Below, piece after piece: positions 1 through 11,206 of a DNA stretch of 64,000 bases. A program made the translations under genes and the position numbers. The DNA is from Streptomyces hilarionis (GTDB lineage: Bacteria > Actinomycetota > Actinomycetes > Streptomycetales > Streptomycetaceae): assembly GCF_024539675.1 (NCBI RefSeq), contig NZ_JAHHIT010000002.1, forward strand, positions 1 through 64,000, written 5' to 3'. Below the pieces are notes generated by a model. That model searched no databases and was not told the DNA's origin. It worked only from the letters and a program-made list of their open reading frames with translations. Within the stretch, counting starts at the first letter, position 1; each line of letters opens with the position of its first letter.

Positions 1-199
1 CCCCCTCGGCCCCTTCCCCGGCCGTCACGCCGTCGGCCGCGTGCGCGACGCCGCCGGCGCCGAGCGGGCCCGCCTCGCCCCCGAGCCAGAGCGCTCCCAG
101 CCCGACGGCTCCCGAACGGTGCAGCAGAGAACGCCGGGACAACAGGCCCCGACCTTTCTCGGGAAGGTCCTCGGATACTCCGGATTCCTGTTCCGTCAC
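1..199 (-). CDS. Secreted protein, N-terminal fragment with Tat-type signal
   Basis: A GTG start at 199 is preceded by a good ribosome binding site (GGAGG, about 6 nt upstream) and opens 66 codons that run off the left edge. The N-terminus has a twin-arginine motif (SRRSLL, residues 21-26), then a Gly/Ala/Leu-rich hydrophobic stretch and an AHA-type cleavage region near residue 54, which suggests Tat export. The mature part begins low-complexity (Ala/Gly/Glu). What it does cannot be told from this fragment. It is transcribed away from sdaA and its promoter must lie in 200-413. Confidence 0.7.
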   Translation of the reverse strand, partial: MTEQESGVSEDLPEKGRGLLSRRSLLHRSGAVGLGALWLGGEAGPLGAGGVAHAADGVTAGEGAEG

Positions 200-413
200 A
201 GTAATCCTCCCTCGTGCGGAGGCAGACAACGCACCGTCAATCCCCCATGGAGCCGGCCCGTGTTCGGGCGTGCGTTCGTACGGCGCGACGAATATATGGC
301 ATCGGTCAATGCGGGGGAGGGGCCCGAGGGAAATCCGGGAACAATTCCCGGAGGAAAAGGGGAGTCTCGCGGGCGGTCGGTCATCGCGCCGCCCCGCGGC
401 CGGCGCAGCACGA
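200..413. other. Gap between the Tat-signal gene and the sdaA terminator
   Basis: No convincing ORF or RNA gene is seen. It should hold the promoter of the leftmost minus-strand gene, whose Shine-Dalgarno sits at about 205-210. A short imperfect repeat (gggaaatccgggaacaattcccgg, around 328-350) could form a small hairpin or an operator. Confidence 0.4.
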
Positions 414-448
414 CGAAGGCCACCCGGAACACGCCCGGGTGGCCTTCG
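414..448 (-). terminator. Terminator hairpin downstream of sdaA
   Basis: A perfect 13-bp inverted repeat (414-426 and 436-448) with a 9-nt loop lies 22 nt beyond the sdaA stop codon. There is no clear T-tract, which is common for Streptomyces terminators. Confidence 0.8.
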
Positions 449-470
449 TCCTTCGTCCGGCAGGGGCCGG

Positions 471-1838
<1,368 letters not shown>

Positions 1839-1850
1839 GGGTACTCCTTC

Positions 1851-1889
1851 AAAAAAGGGTGGGGGCGCACGTCGTCGGGCGCCCCCACC
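1851..1889 (-). terminator. Rho-independent terminator of glyA, abutting the sdaA ribosome binding site
   Basis: An 11-bp GC-rich stem (1858-1868 with 1879-1889, 10-nt loop) is followed on the minus strand by six T (1856-1851). The sdaA start codon is only 12 nt further on, so no independent promoter fits between terminator and sdaA. Graded read-through or attenuation is the natural inference. Confidence 0.88.
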
Positions 1890-1895
1890 GTGGAA

Positions 1896-3176
1896 CTACT
1901 TGTTCAGGCCGGGGTACAGCGGGTGCTTGTCGGCCAGGGCCGTGACCCGGGCCTTCAGCTCCGCCCGGTCGGCCTCCGCGAACGGCGAGGGCGCCGTCAG
2001 CGTCCGCGCGATCACGTCGGCGACCTCCGCGAAGTCCTCGGCGGTGAAGCCGCGCGTCGCGAGGGCCGGGGTGCCGATCCGCAGCCCCGAGGTGACCATC
2101 GGAGGCCGCGGGTCGTTCGGGACCGCGTTGCGGTTGACCGTGATGCCGACCTCGTGGAGACGGTCCTCGGCCTGCTGACCGTCGAGCTCCGACTCGCGCA
2201 GGTCGACGAGGATGAGATGGACGTCCGTGCCGCCGGACAGGACGTTCACACCGGCCTTGCGCGTGTCCTCGGCCGTCAGACGCTCGGCGAGGATGCGCGC
2301 ACCGTCCACTGTACGGCGCTGGCGCTCCTTGAAGTCCTCCGAGGCGGCGACCTTGAAGGAGACCGCCTTCGCCGCGATCACGTGCTCCAGGGGGCCGCCC
2401 TGGAAGCCCGGGAAGACGGAGGAGTTCAGCTTCTTCGCGAACTCCTTCTTCGCCAGGATGATCCCGCCGCGCGGGCCGCCCAGCGTCTTGTGGGTGGTGG
2501 AGGTGACGACGTCGGCGTAGGGCACCGGGTTCGGGTGCAGGCCCGCCGCGACCAGACCGGCGAAGTGCGCCATGTCCACCCACAGGTGCGCCTCGACCTC
2601 GTCGGCGATCCGGCGGAACTCGGCGAAGTCCAGCTGCCTCGGGTACGCCGACCAGCCCGCGATGATCACCTTCGGGCGGTGCTCCCTGGCCAGCTTCTCG
2701 ACCTCGGCCATGTCGACCAGACCGGTCGCCGGGTCCACGTGGTAGGCGACCACGTCGAACTGCTTGCCGGAGAAGTTCAGCCGCATCCCGTGGGTCAGGT
2801 GACCGCCGTGCGCCAGGTCGAGCCCGAGGATGGTGTCGCCGGGCTGGGCGAGGGCGAACAGCGCCGCCTGGTTCGCGGACGCGCCGGAGTGGGGCTGCAC
2901 GTTGGCGTACTCGGCGCCGAACAGCTCCTTGACCCGGTCGATCGCGATCTGCTCGGCGACGTCCACGTGCTCGCAGCCGCCGTAGTAGCGGCGGCCCGGG
3001 TAGCCCTCGGCGTACTTGTTGGTCAGGACCGAGCCCTGCGCCTCCATGACCGCGAGCGGAGCGAAGTTCTCCGAGGCGATCATCTCGAGCGTGGACTGCT
3101 GGCGGTTCAGCTCGGCGTCGACCGCGGCGGCGATCTCCGGGTCGAGCTCGTGCAGGGGCGTGTTCAGGACGGACAT
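1896..3176 (-). CDS. glyA: Serine hydroxymethyltransferase
   Basis: PLP enzyme that interconverts serine plus tetrahydrofolate with glycine plus 5,10-methylene-THF. The 426-residue protein has the PLP-lysine signature [14 protein letters not shown] and the substrate region [19 protein letters not shown] place the start at ATG 3176 ([15 protein letters not shown]), 14 nt after gcvH; a longer upstream frame exists but runs through gcvH. Its position after gcvT-gcvH and before sdaA gives a glycine to serine to pyruvate route, under the upstream glycine riboswitch if transcribed as one unit. Confidence 0.96.
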   Translation of the reverse strand: MSVLNTPLHELDPEIAAAVDAELNRQQSTLEMIASENFAPLAVMEAQGSVLTNKYAEGYPGRRYYGGCEHVDVAEQIAIDRVKELFGAEYANVQPHSGASANQAALFALAQPGDTILGLDLAHGGHLTHGMRLNFSGKQFDVVAYHVDPATGLVDMAEVEKLAREHRPKVIIAGWSAYPRQLDFAEFRRIADEVEAHLWVDMAHFAGLVAAGLHPNPVPYADVVTSTTHKTLGGPRGGIILAKKEFAKKLNSSVFPGFQGGPLEHVIAAKAVSFKVAASEDFKERQRRTVDGARILAERLTAEDTRKAGVNVLSGGTDVHLILVDLRESELDGQQAEDRLHEVGITVNRNAVPNDPRPPMVTSGLRIGTPALATRGFTAEDFAEVADVIARTLTAPSPFAEADRAELKARVTALADKHPLYPGLNK

Positions 3177-3190
3177 GCGTCTACGACTCC

Positions 3191-3568
3191 TCAGCCGGCG
3201 GTGTAGGCGGTGTACTCGTCCGCGGAGAGCAGGTCGCCCGGCTCGTCCGTGACGCGTACCTTGAACAGCCACCCGCCCTCGAAGGGGGCGGAGTTCACGA
3301 GCGACGGGTCGTCGACGACGTCCTGGTTGACCTCGGCGATCTCACCGGTGACCGGCGCGTACAGCTCGCTGACCGACTTCGTCGACTCCAGTTCGCCGCA
3401 GGACTCGCCCGCGCTCACCGCGTCGCCGACCTCCGGGAGCTGGACGAAGACCACGTCGCCGAGCGCGTTGGCCGCGTGCTCCGTGATGCCGACCGTCGAG
3501 ACGCCGTCCTCGGCGACCGACAGCCACTCGTGCTCCTTGCTGTAGCGCAGCTGCTGGGGGTTGCTCAT
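3191..3568 (-). CDS. gcvH: Glycine cleavage system H protein
   Basis: Lipoyl carrier of the glycine cleavage system; it shuttles the aminomethyl group between the P, T and L proteins. It has 125 residues, the usual size. The lipoylated lysine is K64 in [16 protein letters not shown], and the C-terminal GWLFKVRV is typical. ATG at 3568 is preceded by AGGAGAATT. gcvT lies upstream and glyA 14 nt downstream. The P protein gene is not in this window. Confidence 0.97.
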   Translation of the reverse strand: MSNPQQLRYSKEHEWLSVAEDGVSTVGITEHAANALGDVVFVQLPEVGDAVSAGESCGELESTKSVSELYAPVTGEIAEVNQDVVDDPSLVNSAPFEGGWLFKVRVTDEPGDLLSADEYTAYTAG

Positions 3569-3645
3569 GGCCTGAATTCTCCTGTACGCGGGGGAGTGCT
3601 GATGAAGGGGGACGTCTTTGGACGTGCGTGAACGCCGCGGATGTG

Positions 3646-3693
3646 CGCAGTCTCACGCAGCGCGGTCCCATGCGTCGCAGTCTCACGCATGGG
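3646..3693. repeat. Direct and inverted repeats between gcvT and gcvH
   Basis: The 14-mer cgcagtctcacgca occurs at 3646-3659 and again at 3676-3689, exactly 30 bp apart. The second copy is embedded in a perfect 9-bp inverted repeat (CCCATGCGT at 3667-3675, ACGCATGGG at 3685-3693). It lies in the 146-nt gcvT-gcvH gap, so it may be an operator, a processing hairpin or a terminator for gcvT. Confidence 0.7.
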
Positions 3694-3714
3694 GCGCGGG
3701 CGCGCGCCCGGTGG

Positions 3715-4842
<1,128 letters not shown>

Positions 4843-4916
4843 CGGTCGGTCGTCTCCCAAGGGCAATGGGGTCCCCCGCGCGAACGGATCCGGGCGTGGG
4901 GGATGGCGAGGTCGTT

Positions 4917-5118
4917 CCTCCCCATCTGTCATCGGAACCTGAGAGGTTCGCCATGATCGCGAAGATCGTGACTTGCACCTTGGGTGGAGCCGCCCGGGGG
5001 CGACCCGCTTTTCAGATGTGCCTCGCCCGCGCGGTAACGGTGCCTGAGAGATTCAAGGGAGGGACTTGCTCCTTCGGCGCCTCGGCGAAGCTGCTGCTGA
5101 GGACTCTCCCGCGCGGAT
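4917..5118 (-). promoter_or_regulatory. Tandem glycine riboswitch upstream of gcvT
   Basis: On the minus strand the leader reads as a gcvT-type glycine element. Aptamer 1 has GCGGGAGAG (about 5112), GGCGCCGAAGGAGCAA (5081-5066), CTCTCAGGC (5050-5042) and TCTGAAAAGC (5016-5007). Aptamer 2 follows with GGTGCAAGTC (about 4979), CTCTCAGG (4945-4938) and ACAGATGGGGAGG (4929-4917). Two aptamers in series ahead of gcvT is the classic cooperative arrangement, reported before in Streptomyces. The end of aptamer 2 (ATGGGG) can pair with CCCCAT at 4871-4866 next to the gcvT Shine-Dalgarno, a possible switching helix (inference). Confidence 0.92.
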
Positions 5119-5298
5119 TCAAACGGCCGGTATGCAGTTGGCGCGGCCATCATCGCACGGCCCGCCCCGATCGCGGCAGGCCGGATCTGTAACCGGCTTG
5201 TGTCGGTACGCGCACGAAAACGCGAGGCACCGCCCATTACCTTCTCTTTACGCTCGGAGGGGATGAGGACCACCTGACCCCAGGGGAGGACGATCACG
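5119..5298. promoter_or_regulatory. Divergent promoter region, gcvT riboswitch and P-loop gene
   Basis: This 180-nt stretch must hold the promoter for the riboswitch-gcvT transcript (minus) and for the P-loop gene at 5299 (plus). It contains a lower-GC patch around 5215-5255. No -10/-35 pair is clear enough to assign. Confidence 0.45.
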
Positions 5299-5985
5299 GT
5301 GAACAGGACGACGCGCACCGCGAGGACCACGGCGTTCGCGACCGGCTCGGGGATCGCGCTGCCCGCCCAGCCCGGCCCCGGGGCACGCGAGGCGTGCGGC
5401 CCGCGGCCCGCGCCCGTCGTCCGCGACCTGCGCGACCGGGCCGGCCGCAGCCCGCACGGCCTGCTCTTCGGCCCCCGTGACCTGGTCGTCGTGACCGGCC
5501 TGCCCGGCAGCGGCAAGTCCACGCTGATGCGGCGCACCGCGGGCGGCGTCCGCGTCGACTCCCAGGACACCCGCGACCGCTGGGAGGCCCGCGTGCCCGG
5601 CTTCCTGCCCTACGCCCTCTACCGCCCCCTCGTACGGCTCTCCCACTACGCCGGGCTGCGCCGGGCCCTGCGCGGCGGCGAGGGCGTCGTCGTGCACGAC
5701 TGCGGCGCACAGGCCTGGGTCCGCGGCTGGCTGGGCCGCGCGGCCCGCCGCCGGGGCGGCACGCTCCACCTGATCGTCCTCGACGTCGACGCGGACACGG
5801 CGCTGGAGGGACAGCGCGAGCGCGGCCGGGGCGTCTCGCGCTACGCCTTCCTGCGGCACCGCCGGGCCGCCGCCCGGCTGCTGCGCTCGGTGGAGAGGGG
5901 ACGGCTGCCCGCGGGGTGCGGCGCGGCGGTCCTGCTCGACCGGCCCGCGGCCGACGTCCTGCGGCGGATCGGCTTCACGGGCTGA
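5299..5985 (+). CDS. P-loop NTPase (AAA-type, kinase-like)
   Basis: A 228-residue soluble protein with Walker A GLPGSGKS (about residues 68-75), preceded by the strand LVVVTG. A later LIVLDVDADTALEGQRERGRG resembles the lid/base-binding part of small nucleotide or polynucleotide kinases. The N-terminal 50 residues are Ala/Arg/Pro-rich. GTG 5299 has GGGGAGGA 8-9 nt upstream. Substrate unknown; it could phosphorylate a small molecule or RNA end. It is divergent from gcvT and followed by the two SseB-like genes. Confidence 0.75.
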   Translation: MNRTTRTARTTAFATGSGIALPAQPGPGAREACGPRPAPVVRDLRDRAGRSPHGLLFGPRDLVVVTGLPGSGKSTLMRRTAGGVRVDSQDTRDRWEARVPGFLPYALYRPLVRLSHYAGLRRALRGGEGVVVHDCGAQAWVRGWLGRAARRRGGTLHLIVLDVDADTALEGQRERGRGVSRYAFLRHRRAAARLLRSVERGRLPAGCGAAVLLDRPAADVLRRIGFTG

Positions 5986-6006
5986 ACCGGGGTCCCGGGC
6001 ACCCGC

Positions 6007-6012
6007 TAGCCT
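6007..6012 (+). promoter_or_regulatory. Candidate -10 element for the first SseB-like gene
   Basis: TAGCCT at 6007-6012, with a CTGAAC -35-like hexamer about 18 nt upstream, lies 45 nt before the start at 6057. Confidence 0.4.
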
Positions 6013-6056
6013 TTCGGTCACAGCAGCATGAGCGGTTCTCGGCAGGCGGTAGGCAG

Positions 6057-6851
6057 ATGGACTTCCCCCCGGCGGACTTCCCGACGGATTTCCCGGCGCA
6101 GGCACACCCCCATTCGCACGGCGGATGGCCCGGCAACGAGCTGGAGGAGGTGCTCTCCGTCTCCCTCGGCGTGCCCGAGGCCGGCGGCCGGATCGTGGAG
6201 GTGCTCGGCCGCAGCTTCGTGTGGGTGCCGCTGCCCGGCGGCGGCGGCCCGCACAGCGGCCCCCTCGACCTGCCCACGCTGGAGCTCGCCGGCCAGGTGT
6301 ACGTGCCGGTCTTCAGCTCCGAGGAGCAGTTCCGCCAGGTCGTCGGCGCGCACATGTCGTACACCATCGCCCCGGCCGTGGAGTTCGCCCGCGGGCTGCC
6401 CCCGCAGGTCGGCATCCTGGTCAACCCCGACGGCGTGGTCGGCGTCCCCCTTCCGCCGCCGGCCGTGGCCGAGCTGTGCCGGGCGGGCCGCACCCCGCTC
6501 GACGGACCGGCGAGCGGCGGCCGGGTCCGCCTCTACGAGCCCGACTGGCAGGACGACCCCGTCGACTTCCTGGCCGCGGCCTCCGCGGAGTTCGACGCCG
6601 TCGGCGTGGTCCGCACCGCCCGCCGCTGCCTGGCCGCGATCGAGACGGCGGAGCCGGTGATGTTCGTCGGCGTGGAGCTCTCCCAGTGGGAGGGCGACCT
6701 GCGCGCTCTGCCGCTCGAGGCCCTGGGCAGGGCGCTGGGCGCGACCTCGTCGCCCTGGCCCGTCAACCTGGTGCTGCTGGACGTCGCCCAGGATCCGGTG
6801 GGGGAGTGGCTGAGGGAACGGGTACGCCCGTTCTACACAAAGCTGCACTAG
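6057..6851 (+). CDS. SseB-family protein, paralogue 1
   Basis: A 264-residue protein. The N-terminus is His/Pro-rich (FPADFPTDF, AHPHSHGG), then an SseB-like domain (WVPLPGGGG, PVFSSEEQF, LVNPDG) and a C-terminal segment ending VGEWLRERVRPFYTKLH. SseB (enhanced serine sensitivity protein) domains are small, poorly understood regulatory modules, found in actinobacteria also near ESX-type clusters. The start ATG 6057 is chosen because the upstream frame lies in the preceding gene. The next gene codes for a protein of the same length and layout. Biochemical function unknown. Confidence 0.75.
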   Translation: MDFPPADFPTDFPAQAHPHSHGGWPGNELEEVLSVSLGVPEAGGRIVEVLGRSFVWVPLPGGGGPHSGPLDLPTLELAGQVYVPVFSSEEQFRQVVGAHMSYTIAPAVEFARGLPPQVGILVNPDGVVGVPLPPPAVAELCRAGRTPLDGPASGGRVRLYEPDWQDDPVDFLAAASAEFDAVGVVRTARRCLAAIETAEPVMFVGVELSQWEGDLRALPLEALGRALGATSSPWPVNLVLLDVAQDPVGEWLRERVRPFYTKLH

Positions 6852-7150
6852 CCGGCCCGGCGGCGCGTCGGGGAGCGAAGGCCCCCGGCGGCTACCGGGC
6901 GGCGGCCGGGAGCGCGGGGTGACGGCGGCCCTCGGGGCGGCCGGCGGCGAGCGCGGGGGGAGGGCGACGGCGGTCCCGCAGGCCGCTAGGACGGCCGCCG
7001 CGAGGGCGTGCGGCCACGGCCGCCGAAGGCTCCGTGCCGCGGCGCCCGGTCACAAACGGACAGCGCCCGCCAACGTGCCACGTCCCCCGACCCCTTGGGC
7101 GCTTAAGCTGGACTCCGACGCGGGGCAACACTGAAGAAGGGGCGGTACAG
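6852..7150. other. GC-rich gap with candidate promoter of the second SseB-like gene
   Basis: About 300 nt without a credible gene. The first two thirds are GC-rich, with short GC inverted repeats. Near the end, TAAGCT (7104-7109) is a plausible -10 box 42 nt before the start at 7151. Confidence 0.45.
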
Positions 7151-7945
7151 GTGAGCGCCAGCGGCATCGCGACCGGTCAGGTCGAGCACATGCTGCGCCA
7201 GGTCACGCCCGGGCGGTACGACGCCTACGAGGCGCTCCTGCGCGCGCTCGCGACCCCCTCCTCCGGCCAGGTCTGGATGCTGCTGTGGCACGGCCAGGCC
7301 GGCTCCCCGGACGCGCAGTACGGGAACATGGAGGTCGAGGGCCACGGCTACGCGCCGTGCGTGACCTCCGCGCAGGAACTGAGCGCCAGCGGCTGGAACA
7401 GGTCGTACGAGGTGATCGACGGGCTGGACGCGGCCCGCACCCTCTACCCCGACCACTACGGCCTCTGGCTGAACCCGCACGCCCCCGGCGGCGGCATCGG
7501 CATCCCCTGGCTGGACCTGCGCCGTATCGCCACCGGTCTGGAGCGCCAGCCCGCCGGCCCGCTGCGGCTGTCCGAGCCAGGCATCGAGATCCCGCAGTTC
7601 TACGCCCTGCTCGCGCAGAACGCCCACCGCACGCCGGTCGTCCGCGCGCTGCGCCGGGCCTGGGTGCAGCCGGCGCTGGGCGCGCCCTACCTGGCCCTCG
7701 GGCTGGACGTCTACGAGACCTCCCCGCCGGCCGTGGACGCGGTCCGGGCGATGATGCAGCAGTCCATCGGCGCGGTGCCGGACGGGCTGCCGGTCTCGAC
7801 GGTCGCCATGACCGACGAGTACGACCCGGTCGTGATGTGGATGCGCGCCAACGCGCGGCCGTTCTACGACCGCGAGGCGCACGCCGCCGCTCCGGCGCAG
7901 TCCCCCGCGGGCGGTTACGGCTTTCCGCCCACCGGACGCTACTGA
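7151..7945 (+). CDS. SseB-family protein, paralogue 2
   Basis: A 264-residue protein from GTG 7151 (AAGGGG about 8 nt upstream). It shares the layout of its upstream neighbour: an N-terminal SseB-like domain (WMLLWHGQAG, SYEVIDGLDAARTLYPDHYGLWLNPHAPGGGIGIPW) and an SseB C-terminal-like end (YDPVVMWMRANARPFYDR), matching VGEWLRERVRPFY in paralogue 1. A Gly/Pro-rich tail follows. Probably an old tandem duplication. No signal peptide or membrane segment. Function unknown. Confidence 0.75.
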   Translation: MSASGIATGQVEHMLRQVTPGRYDAYEALLRALATPSSGQVWMLLWHGQAGSPDAQYGNMEVEGHGYAPCVTSAQELSASGWNRSYEVIDGLDAARTLYPDHYGLWLNPHAPGGGIGIPWLDLRRIATGLERQPAGPLRLSEPGIEIPQFYALLAQNAHRTPVVRALRRAWVQPALGAPYLALGLDVYETSPPAVDAVRAMMQQSIGAVPDGLPVSTVAMTDEYDPVVMWMRANARPFYDREAHAAAPAQSPAGGYGFPPTGRY

Positions 7946-8257
7946 CCCGTTCGCCGCTCCCGCCCCGTGGAAGGAGTCGGACTTCTTCGCGCGTAGATAG
8001 CGGCGATATGGAGTAGACACTCCCATTGTGTCCGTATTTGCCACTGTCCGGGGGGCGTTACCCGCCGTCCGGATAACGGAACCCCTCTACCCGCATCACG
8101 TTTACGCATCCTTTCACTGCCAAGTCTGGCAACAGATCGCCAAAGCGTTGAAGACTCCCGCTCCAGGGGACTTATCCCCTGCGTATTACGGACTGATCAC
8201 GCCGCTACAGCGGCAAGTGCGGGCCGGCTACCGCCGGTTGAGAGGGGTCCCTGCCAG
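7946..8257 (+). promoter_or_regulatory. Leader/promoter region of the oligopeptide transporter operon
   Basis: A 312-nt gap, less GC-rich than its surroundings, ahead of the five-gene transporter. A perfect 7-bp inverted repeat CAGGGGA-ctta-TCCCCTG (8164-8181) lies 77 nt before the first start codon; it could be an operator or an mRNA hairpin. GAGAGGGG (8240-8247) is the Shine-Dalgarno for 8258. Confidence 0.6.
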
Positions 8258-9265
8258 ATGACGGCACCATTGCACGAGCCGACCGCGGAAGCGGCCCCGA
8301 GTGCGGCCGAGGAAGCGGCGGTCGCCAGCAGCGACGCCAAGGCCGTTCAGGGCCGTTCCCTGGGCCGGATCGCCTGGGAGCGCCTCAAGCGGGACAAGCT
8401 CGCCCTCACGGGCGGAATCGTGGTGCTCCTCCTCGTGGTGGTCGCGCTGCTCGCGCCCGTCATCACGAGCCTCCTCGGGCAGGACCCGAACGAGTACCAC
8501 GAGAACCTCATCGACCCGCTCTTCGGCACGCCCACGGGCTCGCTGGGCGGTCTGAGCGGCGACCACCTGCTCGGCGTCGAGCCGGTCAACGGCCGCGACA
8601 TCTTCGCCCGCATCCTCTACGGGGCCCGGATCTCCCTCCTGGTCGGCTTCCTGTCCGCCGTGGTGGCCGTGATCCTCGGAACGGTGCTCGGCATCCTCGC
8701 CGGTTTCTTCGGCGGCTGGATCGACTCCCTGATCAGCCGCGTGATGGACGGTCTGCTCGCCTTCCCGCAGCTGCTGTTCATCATCGCCCTGGTCTCCGTC
8801 ATGCCGAACGAGATGCTGGGACTGACCGGTTCGAGCGTCCGCGTCTTCGTGATGATCCTGGTCATCGGCTTCTTCGGCTGGCCCTACATCGGACGCGTGG
8901 TGCGCGGCCAGACGCTCTCGCTGCGTGAGCGCGAGTACGTCGAGGCCGCCCGGTCGCTCGGCGCCGGCCGGGTGTACATCCTGTTCAAGGAACTGCTGCC
9001 CAACCTGGTCGCCCCGATCGTCGTGTACACCACGATGATGATCCCCACCAACATCCTCACCGAGGCGGCGCTGAGCTTCCTGGGCGTCGGCGTCAAGCCG
9101 CCCACGGCCTCCTGGGGACAGATGCTCTCGAGCGCGATCGACTACTACGAGTCGGACCCCATGTACATGGTGGTCCCGGGTTTGGCGATCTTCATCACCG
9201 TGCTGGCCTTCAACCTCTTCGGCGACGGCGTCCGTGACGCGCTGGACCCGAAGGCATCCCGCTGA
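8258..9265 (+). CDS. Oligopeptide ABC transporter permease (OppC/DppC type)
   Basis: A 335-residue inner-membrane permease. It has a soluble acidic N-terminus, a first membrane helix (LALTGGIVVLLLVVVALLAPVI), then the BPD_transp_1 domain. The EAA loop is recognisable (EYVEAARSLGAGRVYILFKELLPN), followed by the OppC-type ILTEAALSFLGVGVKPPTASWG. It forms the transport pore with the OppB-type permease at 11262. First gene of a permease, binding protein, permease, ATPase, ATPase operon, the same order as bldK. It is probably the bldK-like paralogue cluster of S. coelicolor (SCO5476-5480, from memory). Confidence 0.93.
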   Translation: MTAPLHEPTAEAAPSAAEEAAVASSDAKAVQGRSLGRIAWERLKRDKLALTGGIVVLLLVVVALLAPVITSLLGQDPNEYHENLIDPLFGTPTGSLGGLSGDHLLGVEPVNGRDIFARILYGARISLLVGFLSAVVAVILGTVLGILAGFFGGWIDSLISRVMDGLLAFPQLLFIIALVSVMPNEMLGLTGSSVRVFVMILVIGFFGWPYIGRVVRGQTLSLREREYVEAARSLGAGRVYILFKELLPNLVAPIVVYTTMMIPTNILTEAALSFLGVGVKPPTASWGQMLSSAIDYYESDPMYMVVPGLAIFITVLAFNLFGDGVRDALDPKASR

Positions 9266-9307
9266 ACCACCGCACAGCGGTACCGCCGAACACGGCACCC
9301 CGACCTT

Positions 9308-9326
9308 CCCGTGACCTTCACACGGG
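9308..9326 (+). other. Small hairpin between permease and binding-protein genes
   Basis: CCCGTG (9308-9313) and CACGGG (9321-9326) pair across a 7-nt loop, 30 nt before the binding-protein start. Such intercistronic hairpins often stabilise the abundant binding-protein mRNA (inference). Confidence 0.4.
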
Positions 9327-9356
9327 GGCTCTCATCTATCCGGAGGATCCGAGATC

Positions 9357-11150
9357 GTGACTACCCAACGCACCTCAGGGCGGCGGAAGCAGGCACTTGC
9401 CGCTGCCGCCGCGGTCGCCGCGCTGCTGACCACGGCTGCGTGCGGTGGCGGAGACGACGACAAGGGCTCGAGCACCGGCGCCGCCGGCTTCGACGCCGCG
9501 AACAACAAGGTCGCCCAGGCCTCCGCCGCCAAGAAGGGCGGCACGCTGAAGTTCGGCAGTGCCCAGGACGCCGACTCGTGGGACACCACGCGCGGTTACT
9601 ACGGCATGATGTGGAACTTCGCGCGCTACTACAGCCGCCAGCTCGTCACGAACAAGACGGAGCCGGGCAAGGCGGGCGCCGAGCTGACCCCGGACCTCGC
9701 GTCCGGTCTCGCCAAGGTCACGGACGACGGCAAGACCTACACGTACACGCTGCGCGACGGCGTCATGTGGGAGGACGGCAAGCCGATCACCTCCAAGGAC
9801 GTCAAGTACGGCATCGAGCGCGTGTGGGCGCAGGACGTGCTGTCCGGCGGTCCGACGTACCTGAAGGACGTGCTCGACCCCAAGGGCGAGTACAAGGGTC
9901 CCTACAAGGACACGTCCGCGGACAAGCTGGGCCTGAAGGCCATCGAGACGCCGGACGACAAGACCATCGTCTTCAAGCTCCCGCAGGCCAACTCCGACTT
10001 CGAGGAGATGCTGGCCCTGATCTCGGCGTCCCCCGTCCGCCAGGACAAGGACACCAAGGCCAAGTACCAGCTGCACCCGTTCTCCTCGGGCCCGTACAAG
10101 TTCGAGTCCTACAGCCCGGGCAAGGACCTGTCGCTGGTCCGCAACACGTCCTGGAAGCAGGCCTCGGACCCGGTCCGCAAGGCCTACCCGGACAAGATCA
10201 CCGTCAAGTTCTTCTCGGACGCCAACCAGCTCGACCAGCGTCTGCTCAACGGTGACCTGGACCTGGACCTCACCCAGACCGGCATGTCGCCGCAGGGCCG
10301 CACCACCGCCCTCAAGCAGCACAAGGCCAACCTGGACAACCCGGTCTCCGGCTACATCCGCTACGCGGTCTTCCCGCAGAGCGTGAAGCCGTTCGACAAC
10401 ATCGACTGCCGCAAGGCCGTCATCCTCGGCGCCGACCACGTGTCGCTCCAGACCGCCCGTGGCGGCCCGGTCGCCGGTGGCGACATCGGCACCAACATGC
10501 TGCCGCCGTCGGTCGCGGGTTCCGAGGGTCAGAAGTACGACCCGTACGAGCTGGCCGGCGCGAACAAGAACGGCAACGTGGCCAAGGCCAAGGAGGCCCT
10601 GAAGGCCTGCGGTCAGCCGAACGGCTTCAAGACCACCATCGCGGTGCGCAACAACAAGCCCGTCGAGGTGGCCACGGCCCAGTCCCTCCAGGCGTCGCTG
10701 AAGAAGATCGGCATCACCGCCGAGATCGACCAGTTCGACGGCTCGCAGACCACCGGCATCATCGGCAGCCCCTCGAACGTCGCGAAGAAGGGCTACGGCA
10801 TCATCATCATGGGCTGGGGCCCGGACTTCCCGTCCGTGCAGGGCTTCGGTCTGCCGCTGTGGGACAGCAAGTACATCCAGCAGAGCGGTAACAACAACTA
10901 CGCGCTCATCAAGGACAAGGCCATCGACGGCCTGTTCAACTCGTACGTCACCACGCTGGACGACGCCGGCAAGACCAAGATCGCCACGGAGATCAACCAC
11001 AAGGTGATGGAGGGCGCGTACTACCTGCCCTTCACCTTCGAGAAGTTCATCAACTGGCGCTCGGACAACCTGGCGAACGTCTACACGACCGACGGCTACA
11101 GCGGTCAGTACGACTTCGTCAACCTCGGTCTGAAGAACCCCAAGAAGTAA
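9357..11150 (+). CDS. Oligopeptide-binding lipoprotein (SBP_bac_5)
   Basis: Extracellular solute-binding protein of the transporter, 597 residues. A lipoprotein signal with an RRK n-region and Ala-rich core ends in LLTTAAC, so lipidation is expected at C29. The mature protein has the family 5 hallmarks (LTPDLASGLAKVTDDGKTYTYTLRDGVMWEDGKPITSKDVKYGIERV). GTG 9357 has GGAGG 10 nt upstream. The ligand is likely peptides (inference). A strong hairpin after the stop (11207-11239) probably lowers expression of the genes downstream relative to this one. Confidence 0.94.
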   Translation: MTTQRTSGRRKQALAAAAAVAALLTTAACGGGDDDKGSSTGAAGFDAANNKVAQASAAKKGGTLKFGSAQDADSWDTTRGYYGMMWNFARYYSRQLVTNKTEPGKAGAELTPDLASGLAKVTDDGKTYTYTLRDGVMWEDGKPITSKDVKYGIERVWAQDVLSGGPTYLKDVLDPKGEYKGPYKDTSADKLGLKAIETPDDKTIVFKLPQANSDFEEMLALISASPVRQDKDTKAKYQLHPFSSGPYKFESYSPGKDLSLVRNTSWKQASDPVRKAYPDKITVKFFSDANQLDQRLLNGDLDLDLTQTGMSPQGRTTALKQHKANLDNPVSGYIRYAVFPQSVKPFDNIDCRKAVILGADHVSLQTARGGPVAGGDIGTNMLPPSVAGSEGQKYDPYELAGANKNGNVAKAKEALKACGQPNGFKTTIAVRNNKPVEVATAQSLQASLKKIGITAEIDQFDGSQTTGIIGSPSNVAKKGYGIIIMGWGPDFPSVQGFGLPLWDSKYIQQSGNNNYALIKDKAIDGLFNSYVTTLDDAGKTKIATEINHKVMEGAYYLPFTFEKFINWRSDNLANVYTTDGYSGQYDFVNLGLKNPKK

Positions 11151-11206
11151 TCCCGGCACACCCGCCGAACGGCACGAAAGGCAGGTGAAGGCCGGCGCAG
11201 CGTGAT

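Noticed and set aside
8028-8261. 77-codon ORF overlapping the first transporter gene by ATGA
   Set aside because: Third positions are not GC-biased, and it contains two TTA codons and an inverted repeat; it looks like leader sequence.
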